DNA of 43,250 bases, taken from positions 1 to 43,250 of the forward strand of contig JACQCZ010000003.1 of assembly GCA_016201405.1 (NCBI GenBank), in the 5' to 3' direction. Origin of the DNA: Candidatus Acetothermia bacterium (lineage in GTDB: Bacteria > Bipolaricaulota > Bipolaricaulia > RBG-16-55-9). The notes beneath the pieces were generated by a model that had not been told where the DNA came from, did no database searches, and saw only the letters and a program-made list of their open reading frames with translations. Below are positions 33,598 to 40,604 of this stretch, piece after piece; within the stretch, counting starts at the first letter, position 1; every line of letters starts with the position of its first letter. Made by a program: the position numbers and the translations under genes.

Positions 33598-35211
33598 TTA
33601 GCTGGTGACTTCGACTGAGAGGGTATGATACCCCGTTGAGCCCGCCGGGAAAGCCTGCGTCACGATGCTCTCCTGAAGAATTCCACTCTTATCCGTGGCG
33701 CGGGCCTGGATCTTGATGGTGCCAATCTCATTGGGTGTCCATGAATAGGCCCACCGTGTCCAGCTATAAGGAGAGAGCGGCTCTTCGAGTCCCGCCTCCT
33801 GCCAGCTCTGCCCGTCATCGGTGCTAATCTCCACTTTGCTGATTCCAGCAAGGCCCGCAAATGCGACTCCTGCGATCCAGACGGGCTTTGTCGCGCCCAG
33901 TTGTCGTCCATATCCCGGCGTGTAAATTTTTGAAATAATTTTGATGGGGGCTTGATCGGCCCAGCCGCGCCGCTCCCAATAGCCTTCATATTCTTGACTG
34001 CTCACCACAATTTTTGTGATGTGTTTTGTGTTCTTATAGCCATAGATGCCCGGGATAATCAGCCGGGCTGGGAATCCATGCTTGGCGTCCAACGGCTGGC
34101 CATTCATCTCATAGGCGATGAGAGCCTGGGGATGATCGGCCACGAGAGCCAGAGGAACAGCAGTCGAATAGCCATCCGAGGCGTAGAACTCAAGAGTGGC
34201 TGCGCCTTTCTGAACCCCGCATGTCTTTAGCACCGAGTCCAGTGAGACCCCCTTCCAGAGCGCGTTGCCGATCTGGTCATTGGTCTCCGGGTTGTTGGCC
34301 TCGTAATCGACACACATCAGGGTAGCGTACTCTTCCACGCTCTGAAGGCTTCCGAGATCGCTGTACTTGAGATCGAGCGGGCGCTCGACCAGCCCTTCGA
34401 TGCGCAGGCTGCCATCGCCCTTGGCTTGGTGCGGGAAGAGATTCTTCGAGACGTAATAAAATTGCTCGATGGGAGTCACCCGCGGTGAGAGCCCTTCAAT
34501 AGAATCAAATTGAGTGACAGGAGGGAGGGTTTTGAGCCCAGGCTCAGCGGGAAGCGCGGTCGTGACTTCTGCTGCGGGTTGTGGATGAAGAAGATCTCTT
34601 CGCAGCCATGGCCAGAGCATGAGAATCCCTAAGATCGAAGCGAGCGAGGCGAGAATATCCCGCCGCGTCCAATGCGGTTTTGAAGCTTCTGGTGAAGCAC
34701 TATTGGTTGTCGATGACGGGGCTGGGCTCAGTGATCTGAAAAAAATGACGAGCATCCCGATAAACAGAGCCGCGGTCAAGAGGGGCGATGCAATAAGCGA
34801 AAGCCATGACCAGCTTGTGCTTGTACCCGTAGCCGAGATGAGAAGAAAGAGCAGACCGAGCGCCAGAGCCGCCTTCAGTGACAGAATCGCAAACTGCATC
34901 GGCTTAAACTGACTCACATCCGGTATGTGATGGGTCACGATTCTTATGCCCACCCAGGACAGAGCCGCGATCTGAATGACGCAAAATAAATAGAAGGCCA
35001 GCGCTTTTGCACTCTCTCCGAGTAGCGAGATGCCAAAGGCTTGCAGGGCTCCGGGAATGATGGCAAAGAGCAGGTCTGAGAATGCTGCGGGCAGAAAAGG
35101 TGTGCCCCAGGCATGATAGGCAAAATAGCCAAGCCAGGTGACGAGAATGGCTGCGAGGAGCGCTGCAAGCAGACCCGATCTGTTGATTGCACTCATCTTT
35201 GATTCATTCAT
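33598..35211 (-). CDS. Sulfite-oxidase-family molybdopterin enzyme fused to a membrane domain
   Basis: 537 residues. Residues 10-160 contain four or five transmembrane helices. A Tat-like TRRDILASL with a further hydrophobic segment (182-203) follows. From about 230 to 440 is the molybdopterin-binding oxidoreductase domain (SUOX/YedY-like), with Cys300 in ATLMCVDYEAN as the likely Mo ligand, then NALWKGVSLDSVL and GFPARLIIPGIYGYKNTKHI. The end (440-537) is the Mo-co dimerisation, Ig-like domain with VEISTDDGQSW. Such fusions act in the membrane or periplasm; the electron donor or acceptor is not shown, and the substrate (sulfite, methionine sulfoxide or other) cannot be told. ATG 35211 follows AGGAGA by six bases. 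The next gene, 21 bases downstream, is a small membrane protein. Confidence 0.88.
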   Translation of the reverse strand: MNESKMSAINRSGLLAALLAAILVTWLGYFAYHAWGTPFLPAAFSDLLFAIIPGALQAFGISLLGESAKALAFYLFCVIQIAALSWVGIRIVTHHIPDVSQFKPMQFAILSLKAALALGLLFLLISATGTSTSWSWLSLIASPLLTAALFIGMLVIFFRSLSPAPSSTTNSASPEASKPHWTRRDILASLASILGILMLWPWLRRDLLHPQPAAEVTTALPAEPGLKTLPPVTQFDSIEGLSPRVTPIEQFYYVSKNLFPHQAKGDGSLRIEGLVERPLDLKYSDLGSLQSVEEYATLMCVDYEANNPETNDQIGNALWKGVSLDSVLKTCGVQKGAATLEFYASDGYSTAVPLALVADHPQALIAYEMNGQPLDAKHGFPARLIIPGIYGYKNTKHITKIVVSSQEYEGYWERRGWADQAPIKIISKIYTPGYGRQLGATKPVWIAGVAFAGLAGISKVEISTDDGQSWQEAGLEEPLSPYSWTRWAYSWTPNEIGTIKIQARATDKSGILQESIVTQAFPAGSTGYHTLSVEVTS

Positions 35212-35281
35212 CGCATTCTCCTGACGCCTTCGATGTCATAGATCTTACATCATTCTGGCCGGGTGATGAATATTAAAGCCA

Positions 35282-35362
35282 CTGGATTCCTGCTTTCACG
35301 GAAATGACAACCCTATCTGCCCGTCATCCCGGACGAAGCGCAGCGGAGATCCGGGATCCAGG
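35282..35362. repeat. Dispersed palindromic intergenic repeat, copy B
   Basis: Begins CTGGATTCC and ends GGATCCAGG. It contains an ATCCCGG...CCGGGAT hairpin whose loop holds GAAGCGCAG, as in copy A at 22944-23046. It lies between the molybdoenzyme and cyclase genes, probably after the cyclase gene's partner spacing, and has no coding capacity. Confidence 0.7.
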
Positions 35363-35396
35363 AATTCTTGCAGTTATTAAAAGCCATGGGAGGAGC

Positions 35397-37967
35397 CTAC
35401 GGGCTGAGGTTCATCTGTTTTAGCATTTGAGCATAGCGCGGATCGGTGCGGTAGGGACCCCAGTAGGGATCACGCAACAGATAAGCCGCCGTGACATCGT
35501 GCTTGTCAATCGATTGTTGCACTCTCTTGAATGCCTCATCTGGATTGCCCAGCACGAGCTCGACATCGGCTGCCCAGTAGTCTCTTCCATTTGGGGTGGG
35601 ACTCTCCGGATATTTGTCCATTAGGTTGAGGGCCTTCTCTCGTTCCCCCCTCTTTGCCAGCAAGAGGGCGCGCGCGACCCGGCTCGTCTGTTTGTAATCA
35701 TCGGCCGATGGGTAATGTCGATCCTCAAGCGAAGCGAGAATCACATCCGCATTATCTAATAATTTGAGCGCCTCATCGGTCCGATCGGCCCGAATCAACG
35801 CAAAAGCAGAATAGATTTTTGTCGCCGCGATCACAAACGGATTGACATCTTTGGCGCTCACAATCGATTGAACGCCCGCCATGGCTTTGTCCGGGTCGTG
35901 ACTCCTCATCAGCTCCGTTTGCAGAAGCAATGTGGCATAAAAAGCCTGAGCCTCCGGCTCATTAGGCAGCAGCTGGCGGACCCGGGTCGCATTCTGCATG
36001 GCCTCATCAGGTTTGCCCTGCAGGATCAAGAGGAGTGCGTACTGTATTCGCGTTTCCGCCTCAAGAGTCGAGGTCAGCTCGAGAGAGAGTCCCTTTTGGA
36101 TCGCCTCATCCGCTCCGGTCCAGTCCCAGTTGAGGAGCTTTGATCCTGCTAAAATGTCATAGCTTCGGATGTCGTTGGGGCTGAGCGAGGCAAGCTTGCC
36201 CGCCGCTTCGGTGGCCTTGTCATAGTCGCCCATGGCCACCGATGTCTGAAAGAGCAGCTCCCAGCCATTGACAAAGCCGGGATTGAGCTCCAGTGAGCTC
36301 TGCGCCCATTCCTTTGCCGACTTGTAATCCTTGGTGCTCAGATAAATGCTCGATAACAAGACTTGAATGATCGGTGAGAGCGGGTCGAGCTGATTGGCCT
36401 TTCGCGCCTCCGCAATCGCCTCATCATCCCGCTTTACTGTATCAAGCAGAATCGCGTACCAGTGGTGCGCGGTGGCATAGTTGGGGTTGAGGGCGATGGC
36501 CTTCTGAAAGAGCCTCTCTGCCTCTTTGTAATCCCGGCCTTCTAGCTGATATTGGGTGACATAGGCTAATGACGTGATTGCCTCAGCCAGATTTGGATCC
36601 AGCTCAAGCGCCTTGTTGGCCGATGCTTTTGCTTGGCTTAGAGCCTGAACCGAATCGAGATATCCGTAGCTGGCCATCAGGCTGTACGTATCGGCAAGAC
36701 CGGCATAGGCCTTGGCATACATGGGGTCGCTGTCAATCGCCTTTTGGAAGTAATTGCGCGCCTGCCCAAACCCCGCCTCAGTCCGCTGGTTCCAAAAGTA
36801 GCGCCCCTTGAGATAATTCTCATAGGCATCTGCACTGGCCGTGTTCTTGTCCGCCACGGCAGTGCCCGTGGGGCTCATAAATTTGAGCTTGAGCTGCTGC
36901 ACAATATCTCGCGAAATGTCTTCTTGAACCGCAAAGATGTCTCTCATGGTGCGCTCATACGTCTGGCCCCAGATGGGTGAATCTTTTTGCACTTCGACGA
37001 GGTCAACCGAGATGCGAACTTTGTCTTCGGAGCGGCTGACGCTGCCTTCCAGAATGTGATTGACATTGAGCTTCTGGGCAATTGTTTTTATGTCAGAATG
37101 CTGATCTTGCAGGCTGAAGACTGAAGCGCGGGAGATGACCCGCAGCCCGTCCACCTGGGAGAGCTTGTTGATGATCTCTTCGGTCATGCCATCGCTAAAA
37201 TACTGATTCTCGGGGTCGGAGCTCCGATTCTCAAAGGGCAGCACAGCAATCGACTCTATCGTGACCGCGGCTCCTGCTGAAGGCCCTGCTGTCGGCTTGG
37301 AGAGGAATCCAAACCAGACAATTGCCCCGAGGGCAATCAAGCCCATCGCGCCGAATGCCACTTTTGGCCAGAGTGATGGGCGGCGTGGTGTGGCTGGTTC
37401 TTGAGATGACTCAAGTGAGACGGCAATCTGGGGCGAGAACTCACCGGGCATCATCACCCGAAAGACTTCCAGCACATCTTCAATATTCTTCAGTTTTGTG
37501 GGGCCCAGGCTGACAAACTGCACATCCATCTTTTTGCGGACCTGGTCATAGACCTGGCGGGAGATGCAGACGCCGCCTGGCTCGGCCAAGGGCTGGATGC
37601 GAGCGGCTAAGTTGACGCCATCTCCCAAGACGTCTCCATCGCGGTGGATCACATCTCCAAGGTGAATGCCGATGCGCATGGCGAGGCGCTCGTCTGCCGG
37701 TTTTGAGGCATTGGCGCTGCGCATGGCGCTTTGCAGGGCGAGGGCGCATTCCACCGCCTGCAGGGCGCTGCTAAATTCAATCAAAAAGCCGTCGCCTGTG
37801 GATTTGATCTTGCGGCCTGAAAAGGCCTCAACTTGGGAGCCGACCAGCTCTTCGTGTTCGCGCAGGAGCTGAATAGCAAGTGTCTCATTTCGATCGGCGA
37901 GTGCGCTATAGCCGACCAGATCGGTGAACATGATCGCTGCGAGACGGCGCTGCTCCGAACCGGTCAT
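35397..37967 (-). CDS. Class III adenylate/guanylate cyclase with TPR domain
   Basis: 856 residues from ATG 37967. Residues 8-180 are a class III nucleotide cyclase: AAIMFTDLVGYSALAD (first metal Asp), KSTGDGFLIEF (second metal Asp), RIGIHLGDVIHRDGDVLGDGVNLAARI. Then one transmembrane segment (VAFGAMGLIALGAIVWFGFL), a periplasmic-type region with IAVLPFENRSSDPENQYFSDG (the TolB-N-like domain common in these proteins), and from about 380 to the end TPR helices. This is the membrane cyclase-TPR family found in several phyla. It probably makes cAMP or cGMP in response to a signal. ATG 37967 follows GGAGGT by six bases. A promoter candidate lies just upstream. Confidence 0.9.
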   Translation of the reverse strand: MTGSEQRRLAAIMFTDLVGYSALADRNETLAIQLLREHEELVGSQVEAFSGRKIKSTGDGFLIEFSSALQAVECALALQSAMRSANASKPADERLAMRIGIHLGDVIHRDGDVLGDGVNLAARIQPLAEPGGVCISRQVYDQVRKKMDVQFVSLGPTKLKNIEDVLEVFRVMMPGEFSPQIAVSLESSQEPATPRRPSLWPKVAFGAMGLIALGAIVWFGFLSKPTAGPSAGAAVTIESIAVLPFENRSSDPENQYFSDGMTEEIINKLSQVDGLRVISRASVFSLQDQHSDIKTIAQKLNVNHILEGSVSRSEDKVRISVDLVEVQKDSPIWGQTYERTMRDIFAVQEDISRDIVQQLKLKFMSPTGTAVADKNTASADAYENYLKGRYFWNQRTEAGFGQARNYFQKAIDSDPMYAKAYAGLADTYSLMASYGYLDSVQALSQAKASANKALELDPNLAEAITSLAYVTQYQLEGRDYKEAERLFQKAIALNPNYATAHHWYAILLDTVKRDDEAIAEARKANQLDPLSPIIQVLLSSIYLSTKDYKSAKEWAQSSLELNPGFVNGWELLFQTSVAMGDYDKATEAAGKLASLSPNDIRSYDILAGSKLLNWDWTGADEAIQKGLSLELTSTLEAETRIQYALLLILQGKPDEAMQNATRVRQLLPNEPEAQAFYATLLLQTELMRSHDPDKAMAGVQSIVSAKDVNPFVIAATKIYSAFALIRADRTDEALKLLDNADVILASLEDRHYPSADDYKQTSRVARALLLAKRGEREKALNLMDKYPESPTPNGRDYWAADVELVLGNPDEAFKRVQQSIDKHDVTAAYLLRDPYWGPYRTDPRYAQMLKQMNLSP

Positions 37968-37997
37968 TGATCGACCTCCATGCCCCTTCAAACGGAG

Positions 37998-38026
37998 ATA
38001 GTAGCCTAGATTTGCATATAGAGCAA
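37998..38026 (-). promoter_or_regulatory. Candidate promoter of the cyclase gene
   Basis: TTGCTC (38021-38026), 17-base spacer, TACTAT (37998-38003) on the minus strand, about 30 bases before ATG 37967. Match is moderate. Confidence 0.35.
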
Positions 38027-38052
38027 TAAAAACAGAGTCAGGGCTCTTTCAA

Positions 38053-38085
38053 AATAAAAAGCCCCCACCAGTGCATGAGGGCTTT
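38053..38085 (-). terminator. Terminator of the Cys-rich secreted protein gene
   Basis: Stem AAAGCCC (38058-38064, plus strand) with GGGCTTT (38079-38085). On the minus strand it is followed by TTTTATTTT. The loop is 14 bases. It ends the gene that stops at 38143. Confidence 0.7.
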
Positions 38086-38142
38086 CGCGTTACCGTTCAA
38101 TTGGAAGCCGGTCAGCATGAAGAGCCGACCTTGCAAGGCTCT

Positions 38143-38709
38143 CTACTGATACTCGACCACGGCTCCGACCAGTCCGGCATCAATGTTGTTGGCGGGAAAC
38201 GAGCAGCTCAGATAGTACGAGAAGAGCTGGTTATCCACCTTGGCGTCATTCAAGTTGACCTGGGAGGTCCACTGCGTGCGCCCAAGAACGCGGATGTTAA
38301 GCGCAGAAGTGATGTTTGTGGCTGTGGGTGCTGAGCCGAGGACGTCGAGCTGAAGGCGCTTGAGGTAACAATCCACGCTGACAGGAAGACCGGTGTCGGT
38401 GTTGCTGTAAAAATCATAGGTCACATTCTTAATCTGCGAGCCGTGGGGCAGGTTGAGGCTGCAGAGGAGATTGCCTCCAAATTGCGAGGAAAGGTTGCGG
38501 TAATCTCCAAATGCGCTGTTGCTGCCAGCGGGCGTCCTGCTCAAATAGCCTGAAGCTGAATTGTCTGGAAAGAAGGAGCTGAGCGGACAGCTAAAATAGC
38601 TGGAACTGACGGAACTGGCGACTTGTGGAAGGCTGGTCAGAAGAGCGACAAAAACGATTCCAAGCGACAGAAAAGCAAATGAAACGAAACCACGTCTACG
38701 AGTAAACAT
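38143..38709 (-). CDS. Secreted Cys-containing hypothetical protein
   Basis: 188 residues. Signal peptide with basic start (MFTRRRGFVSFAFLSLGIVFVALLTSL as layout: three Arg, long hydrophobic core). The mature part has about four Cys and a beta-rich composition, with NLPHGSQIKNVTYDFYSNTD and FSYYLSCSFPANNIDAGLVGAVVEYQ. No family is recognised. ATG 38709 follows AAGGAGGG by four bases; the longer frame to 38739 has no sense. It has its own promoter and terminator and so is a single-gene unit. The Cys residues probably form disulfides in the exported protein. Confidence 0.7.
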   Translation of the reverse strand: MFTRRRGFVSFAFLSLGIVFVALLTSLPQVASSVSSSYFSCPLSSFFPDNSASGYLSRTPAGSNSAFGDYRNLSSQFGGNLLCSLNLPHGSQIKNVTYDFYSNTDTGLPVSVDCYLKRLQLDVLGSAPTATNITSALNIRVLGRTQWTSQVNLNDAKVDNQLFSYYLSCSFPANNIDAGLVGAVVEYQ

Positions 38710-38737
38710 GATCCCTCCTTTGGGGTACACTCCTCCC

Positions 38738-38767
38738 ATTTTAGAGCCAAAAGGGTGACATGATCAA
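38738..38767 (-). promoter_or_regulatory. Promoter of the Cys-rich secreted protein gene
   Basis: TTGATC (38762-38767), 18-base spacer, TAAAAT (38738-38743) on the minus strand, about 30 bases before ATG 38709. Confidence 0.55.
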
Positions 38768-38837
38768 TATCATGGGTCACATTGGAGAATCTTCAGATCT
38801 GGTGCAAAAAGCTGGAGCTCAAGCCAGACCTTTGTGC

Positions 38838-39779
38838 TCAAGTAGGAAATTGAACTTTGCCCCTGGCACGCATTTCCGATGGGAGCTGGCTCTGATAGAT
38901 AAATTGATGGACAGGTGTTGCAACTCCGGACTCTTTGCCCAGACGCACCACTGCACCATTCCAGGCCTCAAGCTCCGAGGGCTTGCCAGCAATGAGATCG
39001 CGCTGAAGCGAGGTCGTCCCAGTCGCAGGAAGAGTGTCAAGAAATTTCATCGTCTTCACCACAATGCCCTCGGGAAACGCAATCTTTCGGGTTTTGGCCA
39101 CATTAAAGATCTCATTCATGCATATCTCAAGCATTGCCCTGGTCTCCGGGAGCGAGCGCAAGACGCCGATGGGTGCCCTGGCGACTGAGCCGACTCCTCC
39201 AAACGAGACGACAAATAAAAATTTCTCCCAGAGCGCCACGTCGATGTTGGCCGGGATCTCGGCCTTCACGCCTGCCTTTTCAAATGCCATTCTTAGTTGC
39301 TCTGTGCGCTTGCTTGGCTTGCCGTTAAGCTCTGCAAACTTGATGTAGTGGGCCTCGCCCAGGCTGCGGATGTGGCCAGGCCCGGCGATCATGCTAATGG
39401 TTGCGCAGAGGCCGCCGACCACGTGATCCGGGTTCAGCTCAGATGCCAATTGCGCTGCAGCCTCGACTCCATTTTGCAGCGGCACGACAAAAGTCTCGCT
39501 GCCCATCAAGGGCTGCATCTCTTTTGCCGATTCTTGCACCTGCCAGGCTTTTGTTCCCAGAATCACCACATCCACCGGCCCAATCTCTTTGGGATTATCG
39601 GTCGCCGTTGCCGGGTGGATCAGAAGCTCGCCCTTGGCCGTCTCGACGCGCAAACCTTGTGAGCGAATCGCGTTTAGATGTGCACCCCTGGCAATGAAGA
39701 TGACCTCTTCGCCGCTTCTCGCCAGATGGGCTCGGAAATAGCCGCCTGCTCCGCCTGTGCCAAAGATCGCGATTCGCAT
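38838..39779 (-). CDS. panE: 2-dehydropantoate 2-reductase (ketopantoate reductase)
   Basis: 313 residues. It starts RIAIFGTGGAGGYFRAHLARSG, the NADPH Rossmann loop of the ApbA/PanE family, then KAWQVQESAKE, PLQNGVEA, a LWEKFLFVVSFGGVGSVARAP segment with the catalytic Lys and conserved Asn/Asp region, and LQRDLIAGKPSELEAWNGAVV with the conserved Glu near the C-terminus. It reduces ketopantoate to pantoate in CoA synthesis, or a related 2-oxo acid. ATG 39779 follows AAGGAGA by five bases; the site lies within the end of the racemase gene, whose stop is one base away, so the two are coupled. Confidence 0.9.
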   Translation of the reverse strand: MRIAIFGTGGAGGYFRAHLARSGEEVIFIARGAHLNAIRSQGLRVETAKGELLIHPATATDNPKEIGPVDVVILGTKAWQVQESAKEMQPLMGSETFVVPLQNGVEAAAQLASELNPDHVVGGLCATISMIAGPGHIRSLGEAHYIKFAELNGKPSKRTEQLRMAFEKAGVKAEIPANIDVALWEKFLFVVSFGGVGSVARAPIGVLRSLPETRAMLEICMNEIFNVAKTRKIAFPEGIVVKTMKFLDTLPATGTTSLQRDLIAGKPSELEAWNGAVVRLGKESGVATPVHQFIYQSQLPSEMRARGKVQFPT

Positions 39780-39780
39780 C

Positions 39781-40488
39781 TCAATCTCCTTTCTGCTCCA
39801 GCATCGTATTGATGGCCGCATCGACGTGAATTTTTGTCGTATCTAGGAACGGGATCCCATGGTGAGACGGCTCCTTTAAGATGAGCGACAGCTCCGTGCC
39901 TCCCAGAATCAGGCCGTCAATCTGATCTCTTTGGATCATTTGGTCTGTGATGGCCAGCAAGCCCCTGCGAGTCTCTTCGACTACACTGCCACGCATTAGC
40001 TCGCCAAAGTACTTTTCGTGAATATAATTCTGTTCGCTCAATTCAGGCACAACAATTTTGATGGCGTATTTTGATGAGAGTCGTGGATAGAAGTCCCCGC
40101 CCATCGTAAATCTCGCGCCGAAGAGTCCCAGAGTCTTCAAGCGAAGGGCTTTGGCTCTTTCAAAGGTCGCCTCGACGATGCTGATCATGGGAATCTTCGA
40201 TCTGGACTGGACGGCATCAAAGACGATGTGGGGTAAATTGGCGGCCAGGAGTCCAAAGTCTGCTCCGGCAGCCGCAAGTCTGTTGACTTCAGCTGCCAAA
40301 AAGTCAGCCAGCTCAGCGAGTCTGTTGGCCGCGACGAGATCGAGCATCCCCTGGAGATTGATGCTGTTGATGACGAGATGCGGGCTGCTGCCATCTGGAA
40401 CTCTCTCGCGATACTTGGCTTGCAAAAGCCGGTAATATTCGATGGTAGATTCCGGCCCCGTCCCGCCAACGATGCCCAGTCTCTTCAT
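39781..40488 (-). CDS. Aspartate/glutamate racemase family protein
   Basis: 235 residues. MKRLGIVGGTGPESTIEYY is the N-terminal strand and turn of the aspartate racemase family; the second half has GLILGGTELSLIL. In the usual catalytic pair of this family one Cys lies in the first half (typically in an N-x-x-H-x-x-C-like or ..C-N-T segment) and one in GGTE/C-T-E. Here the positions read GLLAANLPH and GGTELS, so both Cys seem replaced (by Ala/Asn and Glu/Leu). Activity as a Cys-dependent racemase is therefore doubtful. Starts at ATG 40488, with a promoter almost directly before it; ATG 40515 is an alternative but would read through the -10 box. It overlaps by context with panE downstream. Confidence 0.8.
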   Translation of the reverse strand: MKRLGIVGGTGPESTIEYYRLLQAKYRERVPDGSSPHLVINSINLQGMLDLVAANRLAELADFLAAEVNRLAAAGADFGLLAANLPHIVFDAVQSRSKIPMISIVEATFERAKALRLKTLGLFGARFTMGGDFYPRLSSKYAIKIVVPELSEQNYIHEKYFGELMRGSVVEETRRGLLAITDQMIQRDQIDGLILGGTELSLILKEPSHHGIPFLDTTKIHVDAAINTMLEQKGD

Positions 40489-40496
40489 AGGGGCAT

Positions 40497-40525
40497 TGTA
40501 TAACGCCAGTTGCATGCCTAGACAA
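40497..40525 (-). promoter_or_regulatory. Promoter of the racemase-panE pair, near-leaderless
   Basis: TTGTCT (40520-40525), 17-base spacer, TATACA (40497-40502) on the minus strand. The expected transcript start is at about 40490, 0-2 bases before ATG 40488, and there is no ribosome site. Confidence 0.45.
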
Positions 40526-40543
40526 CAGGCCAGATGGCCAGGC

Positions 40544-40572
40544 TTGACTTTGCGGACACAAAAGTCTATCTA
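40544..40572 (+). promoter_or_regulatory. Weak candidate promoter of the O-antigen-ligase-like gene
   Basis: TTGACT (40544-40549), 17-base spacer, TATCTA (40567-40572), 32 bases before ATG 40605. The -10 box matches poorly. Confidence 0.3.
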
Positions 40573-40604
40573 TTAAAGATCAGCACAGAGCCATCAGACT
40601 CCCT

